DNA from: JAHRVQ01 sp029941905
GTDB taxonomy: Bacteria > Pseudomonadota > Gammaproteobacteria > Pseudomonadales > Azotimanducaceae
NCBI GenBank assembly: GCA_029941905.1
Contig: JAPYTQ010000007.1
Coordinates: 62,001-126,000 of the forward strand
Length of the DNA: 64,000 nucleotides
Reading direction: 5' to 3'
This document shows positions 51,239 to 59,275 of the stretch, piece by piece. The notes beneath the pieces were generated by a model. The model saw only the letters and a list, made by a program, of their open reading frames with translations, did not search any database and was not told the DNA's origin. Position 1 is the stretch's first letter; each line of letters opens with the position of its first letter. A program made the translations under genes and the position numbers.

Positions 51239-51789
51239 ACGGATTTGTTTTGTATGGCTTTGCCTCCCCAGACGTAAACGTAATGTCCGGCGCTAATGAA
51301 TGCCATAATCACAACTATCAGCCATCCTGCCTGCAAAGCTTGTTCCGGTAACACTGGGTAGACCTGTTGGCCAAGGATTACAAGCACCGCCACGATTTGA
51401 ACGAAGGTACTCAGTTTTCCCCATATCGAGGGATCCATTTCATAACGCCCATACAACCAATGATAGACGAGGGCGCCGCTGACGATAATGAAGTCTCTTA
51501 CAACGACAATAAACGCCAGCCACCAGGGGACTAAACCAACCATCCACACGCTGACGAAAATACCGATCAGCATCACCTTGTCACAAACCGGGTCAATAAC
51601 GGCACCATATCGGCTCATCGCGTCTAACCTGCGTGCCAGCCAGCCATCAAGCCAGTCGGTAAATCCGGCAATAGCTGCGATCCAGAGAACAATACTAAAG
51701 TCCTTCTCCAGAATCAGAATGCATATCGGAACGGTCAATACCAAACGTAAGGTCGTGAGTGCATTTGGGATCTGTTTGGTCCAGTTCAA
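51235..51789 (-). CDS. CDP-alcohol phosphatidyltransferase (PgsA-like)
   Basis: 184 residues from TTG 51789, chosen because GAGGG lies about 5 bases upstream and because NWTKQIPNALTTLRLVL is the usual PgsA N-terminus; a frame to 51891 would add 34 unlikely residues. The catalytic motif D-x2-D-G-x2-A-R-x8-G-x3-D-x3-D is seen in DWLDGWLARRLDAMSRYGAV and the following IDPVCD. Five or six transmembrane helices follow the family pattern. The enzyme probably makes phosphatidylglycerol phosphate or a related lipid. It overlaps the convergent GFA gene at the 3' end. Confidence 0.87.
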   Translation of the reverse strand: MNWTKQIPNALTTLRLVLTVPICILILEKDFSIVLWIAAIAGFTDWLDGWLARRLDAMSRYGAVIDPVCDKVMLIGIFVSVWMVGLVPWWLAFIVVVRDFIIVSGALVYHWLYGRYEMDPSIWGKLSTFVQIVAVLVILGQQVYPVLPEQALQAGWLIVVIMAFISAGHYVYVWGGKAIQNKSV

Positions 51790-51942
51790 TCTTCCCTCGC
51801 TTTCGAGGTTAAAGGAGAGCAAGTTTGCGGCTAAAGTCGCATGTCTCGCAACAACCGTCAAGAAGAGAGTTCCCACAGCATAAGTATTCAAAGGGTGGCA
51901 GGCTGTGATTTAATAAAACATCAAGTGTAAACGGAGAACCCA

Positions 51943-52359
51943 ATGCCTGATGTTGTTTCGAAACTGCTAAAAATAAACGTGCGCGCCCGCTCTCTCGAGT
52001 CAGCCAAAGCCCTGTTATGTGACGTCTTAGGGGCAAATGAACTCAGTAATCGCGGCAATGACACCATTGGTGATTTCACCGGCAGTGTGGTCTCACTGGG
52101 CGGCGTGATGTTTGACATTGTTGTCCCGGATTCTGATGAGGCGCCGCTAGCGAAAGTCATCGAAAAGCACGGTGAAGGTATTGACTCCATATGTTTCTCT
52201 GTGGACGATATGGATCATACCCAGATGCATCTGCGTTCGAAGGGTATCGAATTTTCGCGACTATCAGAATTTCACAATAACAAAGTTGCCTTCGTGCACC
52301 CCCGGGAAGCGAACGGTATTGCCCTTGAATTTATTCAGGGTCCGGTTGCAGAGGAGTAA
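51943..52359 (+). CDS. VOC/glyoxalase-superfamily protein
   Basis: 138 residues with the paired beta-alpha-beta-beta-beta modules of the vicinal oxygen chelate fold: LLKINVRARSLESAKALLCDVLGA in the first half and IDSICFSVDDMDHTQMHLRSKGIEF in the second, closing with FVHPREANGIALEFIQG, where the final Glu/Gln region holds a metal ligand. It resembles methylmalonyl-CoA epimerase-like proteins. The next gene begins three bases after its stop. Substrate not known. Confidence 0.83.
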   Translation: MPDVVSKLLKINVRARSLESAKALLCDVLGANELSNRGNDTIGDFTGSVVSLGGVMFDIVVPDSDEAPLAKVIEKHGEGIDSICFSVDDMDHTQMHLRSKGIEFSRLSEFHNNKVAFVHPREANGIALEFIQGPVAEE

Positions 52360-52362
52360 CCT

Positions 52363-53514
52363 ATGATGAACATCACAACCCCGCTTCTTGTCATGAGTTG
52401 GATTCTGTGTTTGACACTGTTGTCAGGCTGTTCAGATTCAAGCAAGAAAACTGACAATCAAGCAATCAATGAAGCAACAGCGTCGGCTGTTGAGGTCACA
52501 ACTGACGCGCACGTCGCCCACATCCTTTGTGACGAGGTGCATGGCGTAAAACCGGTCTGCGGTTTCAAGAACCCTGAAGACCTGGCCGTGGTACCGGGTG
52601 GTGACCTGCTGCTGGTAAGCGAGATGGCGACCTTTATGTCAGACGATCCCGGAACACTGTCGTTTCTAAACGTTTCAAACGATCAGCGGTCGGCTGCCGA
52701 ATTCGTTTGGAACAATGACGGTGACGAGTGGGGTGATGTTGGTTGTGTTTCCCCTGACCCGGCCAGGTTGAGCCCGCATGGTATTGATTTGATCACCCGA
52801 ACAGACGGCCGTCATCAGTTGTTGGTGGTGAATCATGGCCGGGAAGTCATAGAGTTTTTTGAGCTCGTAAAAGTTGTTGAAAACTGGCAACTGCGTTGGA
52901 AGGGCTGCGCCAACCCCAAAGATGATCTGTTTATGAATGATGTGGCGGGGCTCATAGACGGCGGTTTTTTTGTTACGAACATGTGGATCAAGAGCACGCC
53001 ATTTGATGAGGTGGTTGCGAAAATCACCGCAGGTGAAAAGATCGGCTGGGTGCTGGAATGGCATCAGCAAACCGGCTTTGTCAAAGTGCCCGGCTCAGAT
53101 GAGCAGATGCCCAATGGTATCGCAGTCAGCAGAGATAACAGCAAGATTTTCGTTAACATTTATATGGCCAACAAAACCATCAAAGTGGATCGAGCAACGA
53201 ATCAGGTGGAAGCTGAAATGTCGGTACGCAGCCCAGACAATGTTGTTGTTGATGACGATGGCAATCTGTGGGTAGCCTCCCATCTGAATGATCCCATAGA
53301 AGGGCGCTGCGAAGACAATCATCCCGGGCCGTGCCTGCTACCTTTTCAAATAGTCAAAGCAGACCCGCAGACCATGCTGCTGGAGGTGGTTTTCAAGCAC
53401 GACGGTGAACCGATGGGATACGCAACCGTCGGTTTACCTCACCGTGGGCGTTTGTATCTGGGTACGGCCAGTGGCGATCGCCTGGCCAGCGTTGCCATAT
53501 CGGATGCAAATTAA
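52363..53514 (+). CDS. Secreted lipoprotein with beta-propeller-like (SMP-30/strictosidine-synthase-type) repeats
   Basis: 383 residues from ATG 52363, whose ribosome-binding site GAGGAG lies in the end of the previous gene. A signal peptide ends in the lipobox LSGC. The mature part has repeated blocks with FKNPEDLAVVPGGDLLLVSE, GIDLITRTDGRHQLLVVNHG, MPNGIAVSRDNSKIFVNIY and RSPDNVVVDDDGNLWVASHLND, as in six-bladed propeller hydrolases (gluconolactonase or arylesterase type). Likely a surface or periplasmic lipoprotein acting on a lactone or ester, or a binding protein. It follows the VOC gene closely and may be co-transcribed. Confidence 0.83.
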   Translation: MMNITTPLLVMSWILCLTLLSGCSDSSKKTDNQAINEATASAVEVTTDAHVAHILCDEVHGVKPVCGFKNPEDLAVVPGGDLLLVSEMATFMSDDPGTLSFLNVSNDQRSAAEFVWNNDGDEWGDVGCVSPDPARLSPHGIDLITRTDGRHQLLVVNHGREVIEFFELVKVVENWQLRWKGCANPKDDLFMNDVAGLIDGGFFVTNMWIKSTPFDEVVAKITAGEKIGWVLEWHQQTGFVKVPGSDEQMPNGIAVSRDNSKIFVNIYMANKTIKVDRATNQVEAEMSVRSPDNVVVDDDGNLWVASHLNDPIEGRCEDNHPGPCLLPFQIVKADPQTMLLEVVFKHDGEPMGYATVGLPHRGRLYLGTASGDRLASVAISDAN

Positions 53515-53557
53515 GGGTGCCTGTTTCGAGGCCTGGATAGTGCTGGTTTAGGCCACT

Positions 53558-54163
53558 ATGAAATTAGGCATCGTCTCTGATATTCACAGCAACCTTGCGG
53601 GACTCGAGTATGCGTTAAAAGCTATGGGTGAAATCGATTACCTGATCTGTGCCGGTGATGCTTTTGATGAGTACAGCTTTTCCAACCAGGTAGTGCGCCG
53701 TCTGCACCAACTGGATGCTATTTATATTCGTGGTAATCACGAAGATATATTCTTCTCAAGCGCCGGTCAGCGTGCCAGAAGCCGCTCGGATATTGATCCC
53801 GAACTGATGGCGTGGGCAGAATCCCGCCCTCACCATCTGGATCTGACCTTTGACGACAAACGGCTCAGCCTGTTCCATTCCACGCCCTGGAAACCCTATG
53901 GTGATTATGTTTTCCCGCATATGACGTCAACGCTGGATCGATTCTGTAAGATCGATGCAGACTATGTGGTCTACGGCCATACCCACGCTCAAGTGTTAAA
54001 AAACGACAATGGCACTCTTGTTATCAATCCGGGTTCTGCAGGCCACGGTCGTGATGCCCGTAATGACCGCCAGCTTTCTTGTTGCCTGCTGGACACTGAC
54101 ACCAACGATGCGCAGATTATGAACTTCAATGACCCAAGGTTTGGGAGTTTGGGTCCTGACTGA
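53558..54163 (+). CDS. Metallophosphoesterase (YfcE/MJ0936-like)
   Basis: 201 residues. Metal-binding blocks: SDIHSNLAGLEYAL (Asp-x-His), CAGDAFDEY (Asp), RGNHEDIF (Asn-His), FHSTPW and VYGHTHAQVL (His-x-His), ending with LVINPGSAGHGRD. All are typical of small cytosolic phosphodiesterases. Family members hydrolyse cyclic or bis-phosphodiesters. Second metallophosphoesterase of the window; unrelated in detail to the gene at 14824. It stands alone. Confidence 0.9.
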   Translation: MKLGIVSDIHSNLAGLEYALKAMGEIDYLICAGDAFDEYSFSNQVVRRLHQLDAIYIRGNHEDIFFSSAGQRARSRSDIDPELMAWAESRPHHLDLTFDDKRLSLFHSTPWKPYGDYVFPHMTSTLDRFCKIDADYVVYGHTHAQVLKNDNGTLVINPGSAGHGRDARNDRQLSCCLLDTDTNDAQIMNFNDPRFGSLGPD

Positions 54164-54228
54164 TCTGATCATAAGAGCAGCGCAGACATTCTCTTGCAAT
54201 ATTGCATATATGAAGATAACCTTCCAAA

Positions 54229-55386
54229 ATGCAAAAAATAGAAAGGCACTATCCTCAACGAATCCTACAGAAGTTAGAGATCAACCCCGCGGTTGCGCTC
54301 TTAGGACCACGACAGGTCGGTAAATCAACATTGGCTAAAGAAATCGTTTCCCACTTCGCCGATTCAATTTACCTGGATCTTGAACTTGATTCAGACCGCG
54401 CCAAGGTTCAAACGGATCCTGAACTGTTTTTTGGCGTCAATCGCGGTAAATTTATTTGCCTTGATGAAGTGCAGTTCTTACCCGACATTTTTCGCACCAT
54501 GAGGGGGATTATTGACAAACAGGGAACAAATACCCAGTTCCTGATTTTGGGATCAGCCTCAAGAGATTTGATACGCCAAAGTGCTGAAACACTGGCTGGT
54601 CGTATTGCGTACATCGAAATCAGACCATTTTCCAGACTGGAGATAATGTCCGAAAGTCGCCTATACGAGTACTGGCTAAGAGGTGGATACCCGAGATCCT
54701 TTCTTGCCTTGAGTGATGAGGACTCTTTTGATTGGCGCGATGACTATATAAAGTCGTTTCTGGAAAGGGATTTACCTTCCCTCGGCTTTCGTATTCCGGC
54801 AACAACCTTGAGAAGATTTTGGACCATGCTTGCCCATAGTCACGGGCAGGTGATTAACTATAGCAAGCTGGCTGGTTCACTGGGGGTATCCGCCCACACC
54901 ATTACACACTATATTGATATCCTGGAGCAGACTTTTCTCGTCAGGGTACTGAAGCCCTACCATACAAACGAAAAAAAGAGGCTGGTAAAATCACCCAAGG
55001 TTTACATTCGAGATACAGGGCTACTCCATGCTCTGTTGAAAATCGAAACCATCAATGATCTGTTAGGCCATCCTGTAGTGGGTCACTCATTCGAAGCACT
55101 GGTAATCGAGAACGTACTGGAAAAATTTCCGCGACACGACTGTTTCTTTTATCGGGATTCTTCCGGAAATGAAGTTGATCTGATTCTTGAGAGGGGCCTG
55201 GAAAAAATCGCTGTCGAGATAAAATCCTCAACATCTCCAAGAATTGAAAAAGGCTTCCGGAACGCCGTAAAATACTTGCAACCAGAATCAATGTGGCTTA
55301 TCGGTCAGGTAGATGCTGCGTACCCTGGGCAAAAAGGACTTCGGGTGACCAATCTTGACCTTTTTTTGACCAGTGAAAATTCATGA
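54229..55386 (+). CDS. ATP-binding protein, AAA_14/DUF4143 family
   Basis: 385 residues. The ATPase half has Walker A GPRQVGKSTLAKE and Walker B ICLDEVQFLPDIF; sensor-like LILGSASRDL follows. The C-terminal DUF4143 half has a winged-helix part (YSKLAGSLGVSAHTITHYIDILEQTFLVR) and a nuclease-like core FYRDSSGNEVDLILERGLEKIAVEIKSS that resembles PD-(D/E)xK folds. Such genes are sporadic in bacteria, often associated with mobile or defence regions, with unknown substrate. The ribosome-binding site is weak. It has no functional partner here and could be horizontally acquired. Confidence 0.88.
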   Translation: MQKIERHYPQRILQKLEINPAVALLGPRQVGKSTLAKEIVSHFADSIYLDLELDSDRAKVQTDPELFFGVNRGKFICLDEVQFLPDIFRTMRGIIDKQGTNTQFLILGSASRDLIRQSAETLAGRIAYIEIRPFSRLEIMSESRLYEYWLRGGYPRSFLALSDEDSFDWRDDYIKSFLERDLPSLGFRIPATTLRRFWTMLAHSHGQVINYSKLAGSLGVSAHTITHYIDILEQTFLVRVLKPYHTNEKKRLVKSPKVYIRDTGLLHALLKIETINDLLGHPVVGHSFEALVIENVLEKFPRHDCFFYRDSSGNEVDLILERGLEKIAVEIKSSTSPRIEKGFRNAVKYLQPESMWLIGQVDAAYPGQKGLRVTNLDLFLTSENS

Positions 55387-55442
55387 TCGGCAACGGGAAC
55401 TTATATTCACGAAATAGATTTTTCCGCAAACAATAAGCTTGC

Positions 55443-56726
55443 CTAAAGGTGCTCCCTGACCCAGCCAACGATCCGGTCTGCGGCACGCGTACGCGGGTGT
55501 GCCAGCTCGTCGGCCTGCTCTCCCACCGGATTGAGATAGTGGTCTGCGCACGCAAGGTTTTCCAGCGTCTTGTCGGTTGCACCGGCATTATCAAACATTC
55601 TGCGCTGCTGTGCCGGGTAGATATCCATATCACCATCTGCCTCGATGAAAAGCGTCGGCACACTCACTCCGCGAATGGTCTCATACAGGTTCGCAAAAGA
55701 AGACGTTCCGCTCCAGGTGCTGAGCCAGCCGCGAGGTGTCATGACCCGGGCTAATCCGCCCATGCCGTAATTGGTCGCAAAGGGATCCTGTCCCGCGGCA
55801 AATATGGATCCAATCGGGCGGTTTGATGGATCGATGCTCGGGTCAAGATAGGCGGGATTGGCCAGCGTGCGGTAGATCACCATGTACCTCGACAATTTGG
55901 CCTGTCGCCGGGTCCTTTGCTGACCTGCGCTTTCCAGCTGCGCAAATTGCGAACCCGACTGGACCCGGCGCGCCAGCGACCTGTCGGCGATCGCTTCGGT
56001 TGCCAGTGCATCGAGCCTGAGACTCCTGTGCTGCTGCGCCTGCCGATAGCGGGCCAACCAGTCACGATCGTAGGTACTTTCAAGCGGCCAGGGTTGATAG
56101 CCGTTGGCCTGGTTGTACATGTCCAGTTCCGGATCTGAACTTTCCGGGTGGCTCTCCTCAATAACCGATGCGTCCAGGGCCTGCAGCAGGTAATTACCCT
56201 GTCCCGGATGCCCGGCGAGCGCTATGTACAGGTCGAAAGGTGGCATTTCAGTATCAGATAAATTCACCCGATCACCCGAAGGTGCAGCAACGCGACGTTC
56301 ACAGGGTGGTTTTTCCGCTTGCTCCTGATAGTAGCCAAACAATGAACCGCCACCGCTGTTACCTACGCCGACGATGGTGTCATAACCAAGTTCTCGCAAA
56401 CGCAGCATACCCGCGGCGATATCCAGCAGTAATCTTTCGTGAAGGCAATCACTGTCGTTGTTCAGGTAGCGACCGTCGTGTCCAAACAGCGCCATGCCTC
56501 GCGGGGGTATATAACCCGCCAGATAGTGCCTGCTCATCGGCCCGCGTGGATGCATCACATAGATGCATACTTTAGCATCGAGATTATCCGCGGGCCGATA
56601 AAGAATCCCGTGACTGACCGCACCGTCACCGGCTTGCAGGTAGATGTTCTGCTGGGGCTGATCTGCCGAGAATGATGGGAGCGCTTCCGCCGGGGTGGGT
56701 AGATATTGCCGGGTACGTTCGGTCAT
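55443..56726 (-). CDS. Large alpha/beta hydrolase-like protein
   Basis: 427 residues. The nucleophile elbow is GVGNSGGGSLFGYY, with Ser in G-x-S-x-G; the acid is probably in FIEADGDMDIYP and the catalytic histidine in ACADHYLNPVGE. A large insertion of about 130 residues between elbow and acid (rich in Gln/Arg, RQAQQHRSLRLDALA) forms a cap. The N-terminus HGILYRPADNL and CIYVMHPRGPMSRHYLAGYIPPRG match a family of esterase-like proteins in lipid-degrading bacteria. GAGGAAT precedes the ATG. Substrate unknown. Confidence 0.82.
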   Translation of the reverse strand: MTERTRQYLPTPAEALPSFSADQPQQNIYLQAGDGAVSHGILYRPADNLDAKVCIYVMHPRGPMSRHYLAGYIPPRGMALFGHDGRYLNNDSDCLHERLLLDIAAGMLRLRELGYDTIVGVGNSGGGSLFGYYQEQAEKPPCERRVAAPSGDRVNLSDTEMPPFDLYIALAGHPGQGNYLLQALDASVIEESHPESSDPELDMYNQANGYQPWPLESTYDRDWLARYRQAQQHRSLRLDALATEAIADRSLARRVQSGSQFAQLESAGQQRTRRQAKLSRYMVIYRTLANPAYLDPSIDPSNRPIGSIFAAGQDPFATNYGMGGLARVMTPRGWLSTWSGTSSFANLYETIRGVSVPTLFIEADGDMDIYPAQQRRMFDNAGATDKTLENLACADHYLNPVGEQADELAHPRTRAADRIVGWVREHL

Positions 56727-56744
56727 ACTTTATTCCTCTTGCCA

Positions 56745-56771
56745 TTCGGGTCAGAGTAACTCTGACCCGAA
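56745..56771. repeat. 27-base perfect palindrome
   Basis: TTCGGGTCAGAGT and ACTCTGACCCGAA, separated by a single A, form 13-base perfect arms in the gap between two minus-strand genes. A half copy (14 matching bases) lies at 26506-26519 and a 10-base piece near 45200, so it is probably a dispersed repeat of REP type; it could also act as a transcript terminator. Confidence 0.75.
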
Positions 56772-56785
56772 ATTCCAAACTTCCA

Positions 56786-57517
56786 TCAAGTAGCGGGTTT
56801 TATCGGAGCCAGTCCAGCTTCCTTACGCTGTTCATCCATCCCTTCTCGCAACAGCTGCCCCCATCGCTTAAACATACGTTTTGCATCAGCACGATTCGAT
56901 GCCCTGTTAGCCCACTGTGCGACACCGTAGTCCCGCATACTCCGTCGATCAACAATCCTGGCCAGTATCTCGCCACTAACAGAATCATAGAGTTCCAAAT
57001 AAATTGTCGCCGCACCTGCAGATGCCACGTACTGAGTTGTCCTGCCACCCTGCATCAGATCAGGTGCGGTGATCTCAAGATCTATCAGCGCTGGCCGCAT
57101 AATCATCACATTATCATCAGCAGCCTCAACAAATCGGTACCCTCCATTTTCGTCAAGTTCTTCTTTGAAGCTCTCATAAAGCAGTTCTGCAGCTTCAGCT
57201 TTTATTCTCTCGAGATCTTTGTTGGAAATGCGCCTTCCGGCAACCTTTGTGTTTCTGACCCAGTTCTTTTTAAAAGCAACGTAGGCATCCAGCATCAAAA
57301 ACTGATCGTAAACGCTAAAGTCCGCATCTGGCTTCACATAGATGATCGATCGACCGGAGTCCTCATCAAGGTGCAAGCCATCGTGGCTGATCGTCGGTGG
57401 ATCCTCTGAATTGACGGTAAAGCTAAAGATAGCCACAACTGCGACTGCAGTCAGTAGTACGGCAAACATCTTTTCTGGCAAGGTCGCCCCATGATTGTAC
57501 TTTGGTAAACTGCGCAT
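56786..57517 (-). CDS. DUF3313-like exported protein
   Basis: 243 residues from ATG 57517, where GGAGAT lies 7 bases ahead; the frame also extends to 57532. A single N-terminal hydrophobic segment (MFAVLLTAVAVVAIFSFTV) anchors or exports the protein. The rest matches the DUF3313 pattern: SIIYVKPDADFSVYDQFLMLD, a helix with LERIKAEAAELLYESFKEEL, ALIDLEITAPDLM, ATIYLELYDSVSGEILARIVDRRSM and a terminal helix RMFKRWGQLLREGMDE. The family is probably periplasmic and of unknown function. Confidence 0.8.
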   Translation of the reverse strand: MRSLPKYNHGATLPEKMFAVLLTAVAVVAIFSFTVNSEDPPTISHDGLHLDEDSGRSIIYVKPDADFSVYDQFLMLDAYVAFKKNWVRNTKVAGRRISNKDLERIKAEAAELLYESFKEELDENGGYRFVEAADDNVMIMRPALIDLEITAPDLMQGGRTTQYVASAGAATIYLELYDSVSGEILARIVDRRSMRDYGVAQWANRASNRADAKRMFKRWGQLLREGMDEQRKEAGLAPIKPAT

Positions 57518-57643
57518 GTTGTTTATCTCCAATCTTCGCTGAGTTGATTACGTTTTTCCTGATCGAGTATAGATTTAAGTTGTCGTTCAAGGATAGATGT
57601 TTTCAACTCTACCTACCGTCACGGTGTCCTCCTAACAAAAAGT

Positions 57644-58762
57644 TCAGCCAGGGAGAATTTTCATCTCTACTAAACGACTAAACCAACTCTGTAACATATC
57701 CTCAGTATCAATACAGTCAGCAAAACCTGCCTGTCGAAGTTTTATGGTGCTGAGAAGCGCTGGAGGGGGCGGTTGTGCGGCGCCTGTGGCGAACAGTGCA
57801 TCTGCATAGTAAAAAGAATCGCCGACTAACTGCCTTATCGAATATTCTTTCAATCCATGTTTGCGTGTTATCGACTGCCAATCTGATTCTCTGTCATACA
57901 AGGTGCTCAGTTGCATCGGTTCGTCGCCACTGCTCCCACCGCCGAAGAATTCCGAAATGCCGGGCCAGACATTTTTCCATTCAAAAACATCGCCGTTGGT
58001 AATGTTGAACGTCTGGTTGAAACAAGACTCATGCAGCATCGAAAAATGCAACGCCCTGGCCAGCAGGTTCGCATCTATTGCCTCAGTGGGGGCGTTGGGT
58101 CCACCCGGGTAACTTATGGGTCTGGCATCGAACTTACGCAATGCAGCATAGACGCCAATCGCAGCGACCATGTTCATTGGGGCACCGAGCGCATGGCCGA
58201 AGATTATCTGCGGCCGCCAGATCGTGTAACGCCAGCGGGCATGTAATTGTTTCGATTTAAGATAGTCTTCCTGTAACCAGTAAAAATTTTGATGCTGAAC
58301 CCGTGGGTTACGCTCTTTGCCCGGGATCGACATTGGCCTCACATGTGCTCCGTATGCCTTGGTGCCTTGTAGCAGACTGACGTGTTTGAGTTGTTTGGCG
58401 GTTTGAGTAAGAGGGTCAAGGATATTCTGTAACATCAGCAGATTCGTTTGCATCTGGTCCTCTTCGAACCAGCCTGATATCAGACCCGGTTTTTCATACA
58501 AAGCCGCATAAATAACATGGGTTACACGCTTTAATCCAATCGCAACCTGCTCACAGGCACTTGCGTCGTTCAGATCGAGTGAAATATGTTTTATATCTGC
58601 AAGATCTGGCTCTCGTCTGGAGATGCCGGTGACAGGAACTCCGAGTCGATGGAGATATTCAATCGCCGCCCTGCCCACGACACCGCTGGCACCGATGACA
58701 ACCACCTGGTCTATCATTTGTGATTTTTTACCTGTTTCCGCCGGGTTAGCCGATATTGTCAT
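57644..58762 (-). CDS. PRISE-type SDR (progesterone 5-beta-reductase/iridoid synthase-like)
   Basis: 372 residues. The Rossmann motif is VVVIGASGVVGRAAIEYL. It carries the PRISE hallmarks: YAALYEKPG, LLQGTKAYGAHVRPM with the catalytic lysine, NFYWLQEDYL with the catalytic tyrosine, WRYTIWRPQIIFGHALGAPMN and FNITNGDVFEWKNVWPGI. Plant and bacterial members reduce activated C=C bonds of enones such as 4-ene-3-ketosteroids with NADPH. ATG 58717 is an alternative start. Its presence near P450 genes supports steroid or terpenoid metabolism, by inference. Confidence 0.86.
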   Translation of the reverse strand: MTISANPAETGKKSQMIDQVVVIGASGVVGRAAIEYLHRLGVPVTGISRREPDLADIKHISLDLNDASACEQVAIGLKRVTHVIYAALYEKPGLISGWFEEDQMQTNLLMLQNILDPLTQTAKQLKHVSLLQGTKAYGAHVRPMSIPGKERNPRVQHQNFYWLQEDYLKSKQLHARWRYTIWRPQIIFGHALGAPMNMVAAIGVYAALRKFDARPISYPGGPNAPTEAIDANLLARALHFSMLHESCFNQTFNITNGDVFEWKNVWPGISEFFGGGSSGDEPMQLSTLYDRESDWQSITRKHGLKEYSIRQLVGDSFYYADALFATGAAQPPPPALLSTIKLRQAGFADCIDTEDMLQSWFSRLVEMKILPG

Positions 58763-58812
58763 AGATACAACCCTGCGTTGCGAGGTTATTTTTTCCCTGG
58801 AGGCAATGAACT

Positions 58813-59244
58813 ATGATGACAGCCCATGTATTAAGGACCCGCAACGTGAAACCGTGTAATCAATGTGGAAAATGTTGTCTGCGCTATAGCGATGGTGGCC
58901 TTTCGGCAACTGCCAGTGAAATTGACTGGTGGGAATTGCACAGGCCAGAGATCTTTCAATACACCAGGGATGGAAAAATCTGGATGGACCCGGAAACCGG
59001 TACACAGCTGGTGATTTGCCCCTGGCTGCGAAAATTATCCGTTGCGGGATCTACTCATCAGACGCGATACAGCTGTGACATTTACCATGATCGACCCGAC
59101 GATTGTAGACATTACCCGGTAACTGTCGACGAAATGGTAAGAGACGAATGTGAAATGATCGAAGTTCGTGATCTGACCAATCCTGTTGCGGCCCAGACCA
59201 GGTTGGACTTAATCATGTCTGATAGTCGCCCACCCCGCCAATAA
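58813..59244 (+). CDS. YkgJ-family cysteine cluster protein
   Basis: 143 residues (ATG 58813; a second ATG follows directly). The N-terminal CNQCGKCCLRY motif is the YkgJ (UPF0153) signature; further cysteines appear in LVICPWL, YSCDIYHDRPDDCRHYP, giving the usual eight-cysteine zinc or iron-sulfur cluster. These small cytosolic proteins are common in bacteria and unassigned. A GGAGGCA site lies 10 bases ahead. It is divergent from the PRISE gene and convergent with the P450 gene. Confidence 0.9.
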   Translation: MMTAHVLRTRNVKPCNQCGKCCLRYSDGGLSATASEIDWWELHRPEIFQYTRDGKIWMDPETGTQLVICPWLRKLSVAGSTHQTRYSCDIYHDRPDDCRHYPVTVDEMVRDECEMIEVRDLTNPVAAQTRLDLIMSDSRPPRQ

Positions 59245-59275
59245 TCTGAGGTGGGCACCCTAAGATACGTTCAAT

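Noticed and set aside
54229..55386. AAA/DUF4143 protein considered as part of a defence island
   Set aside because: No other defence, mobile or toxin-antitoxin gene is adjacent; it stands alone between a phosphoesterase and a hydrolase.
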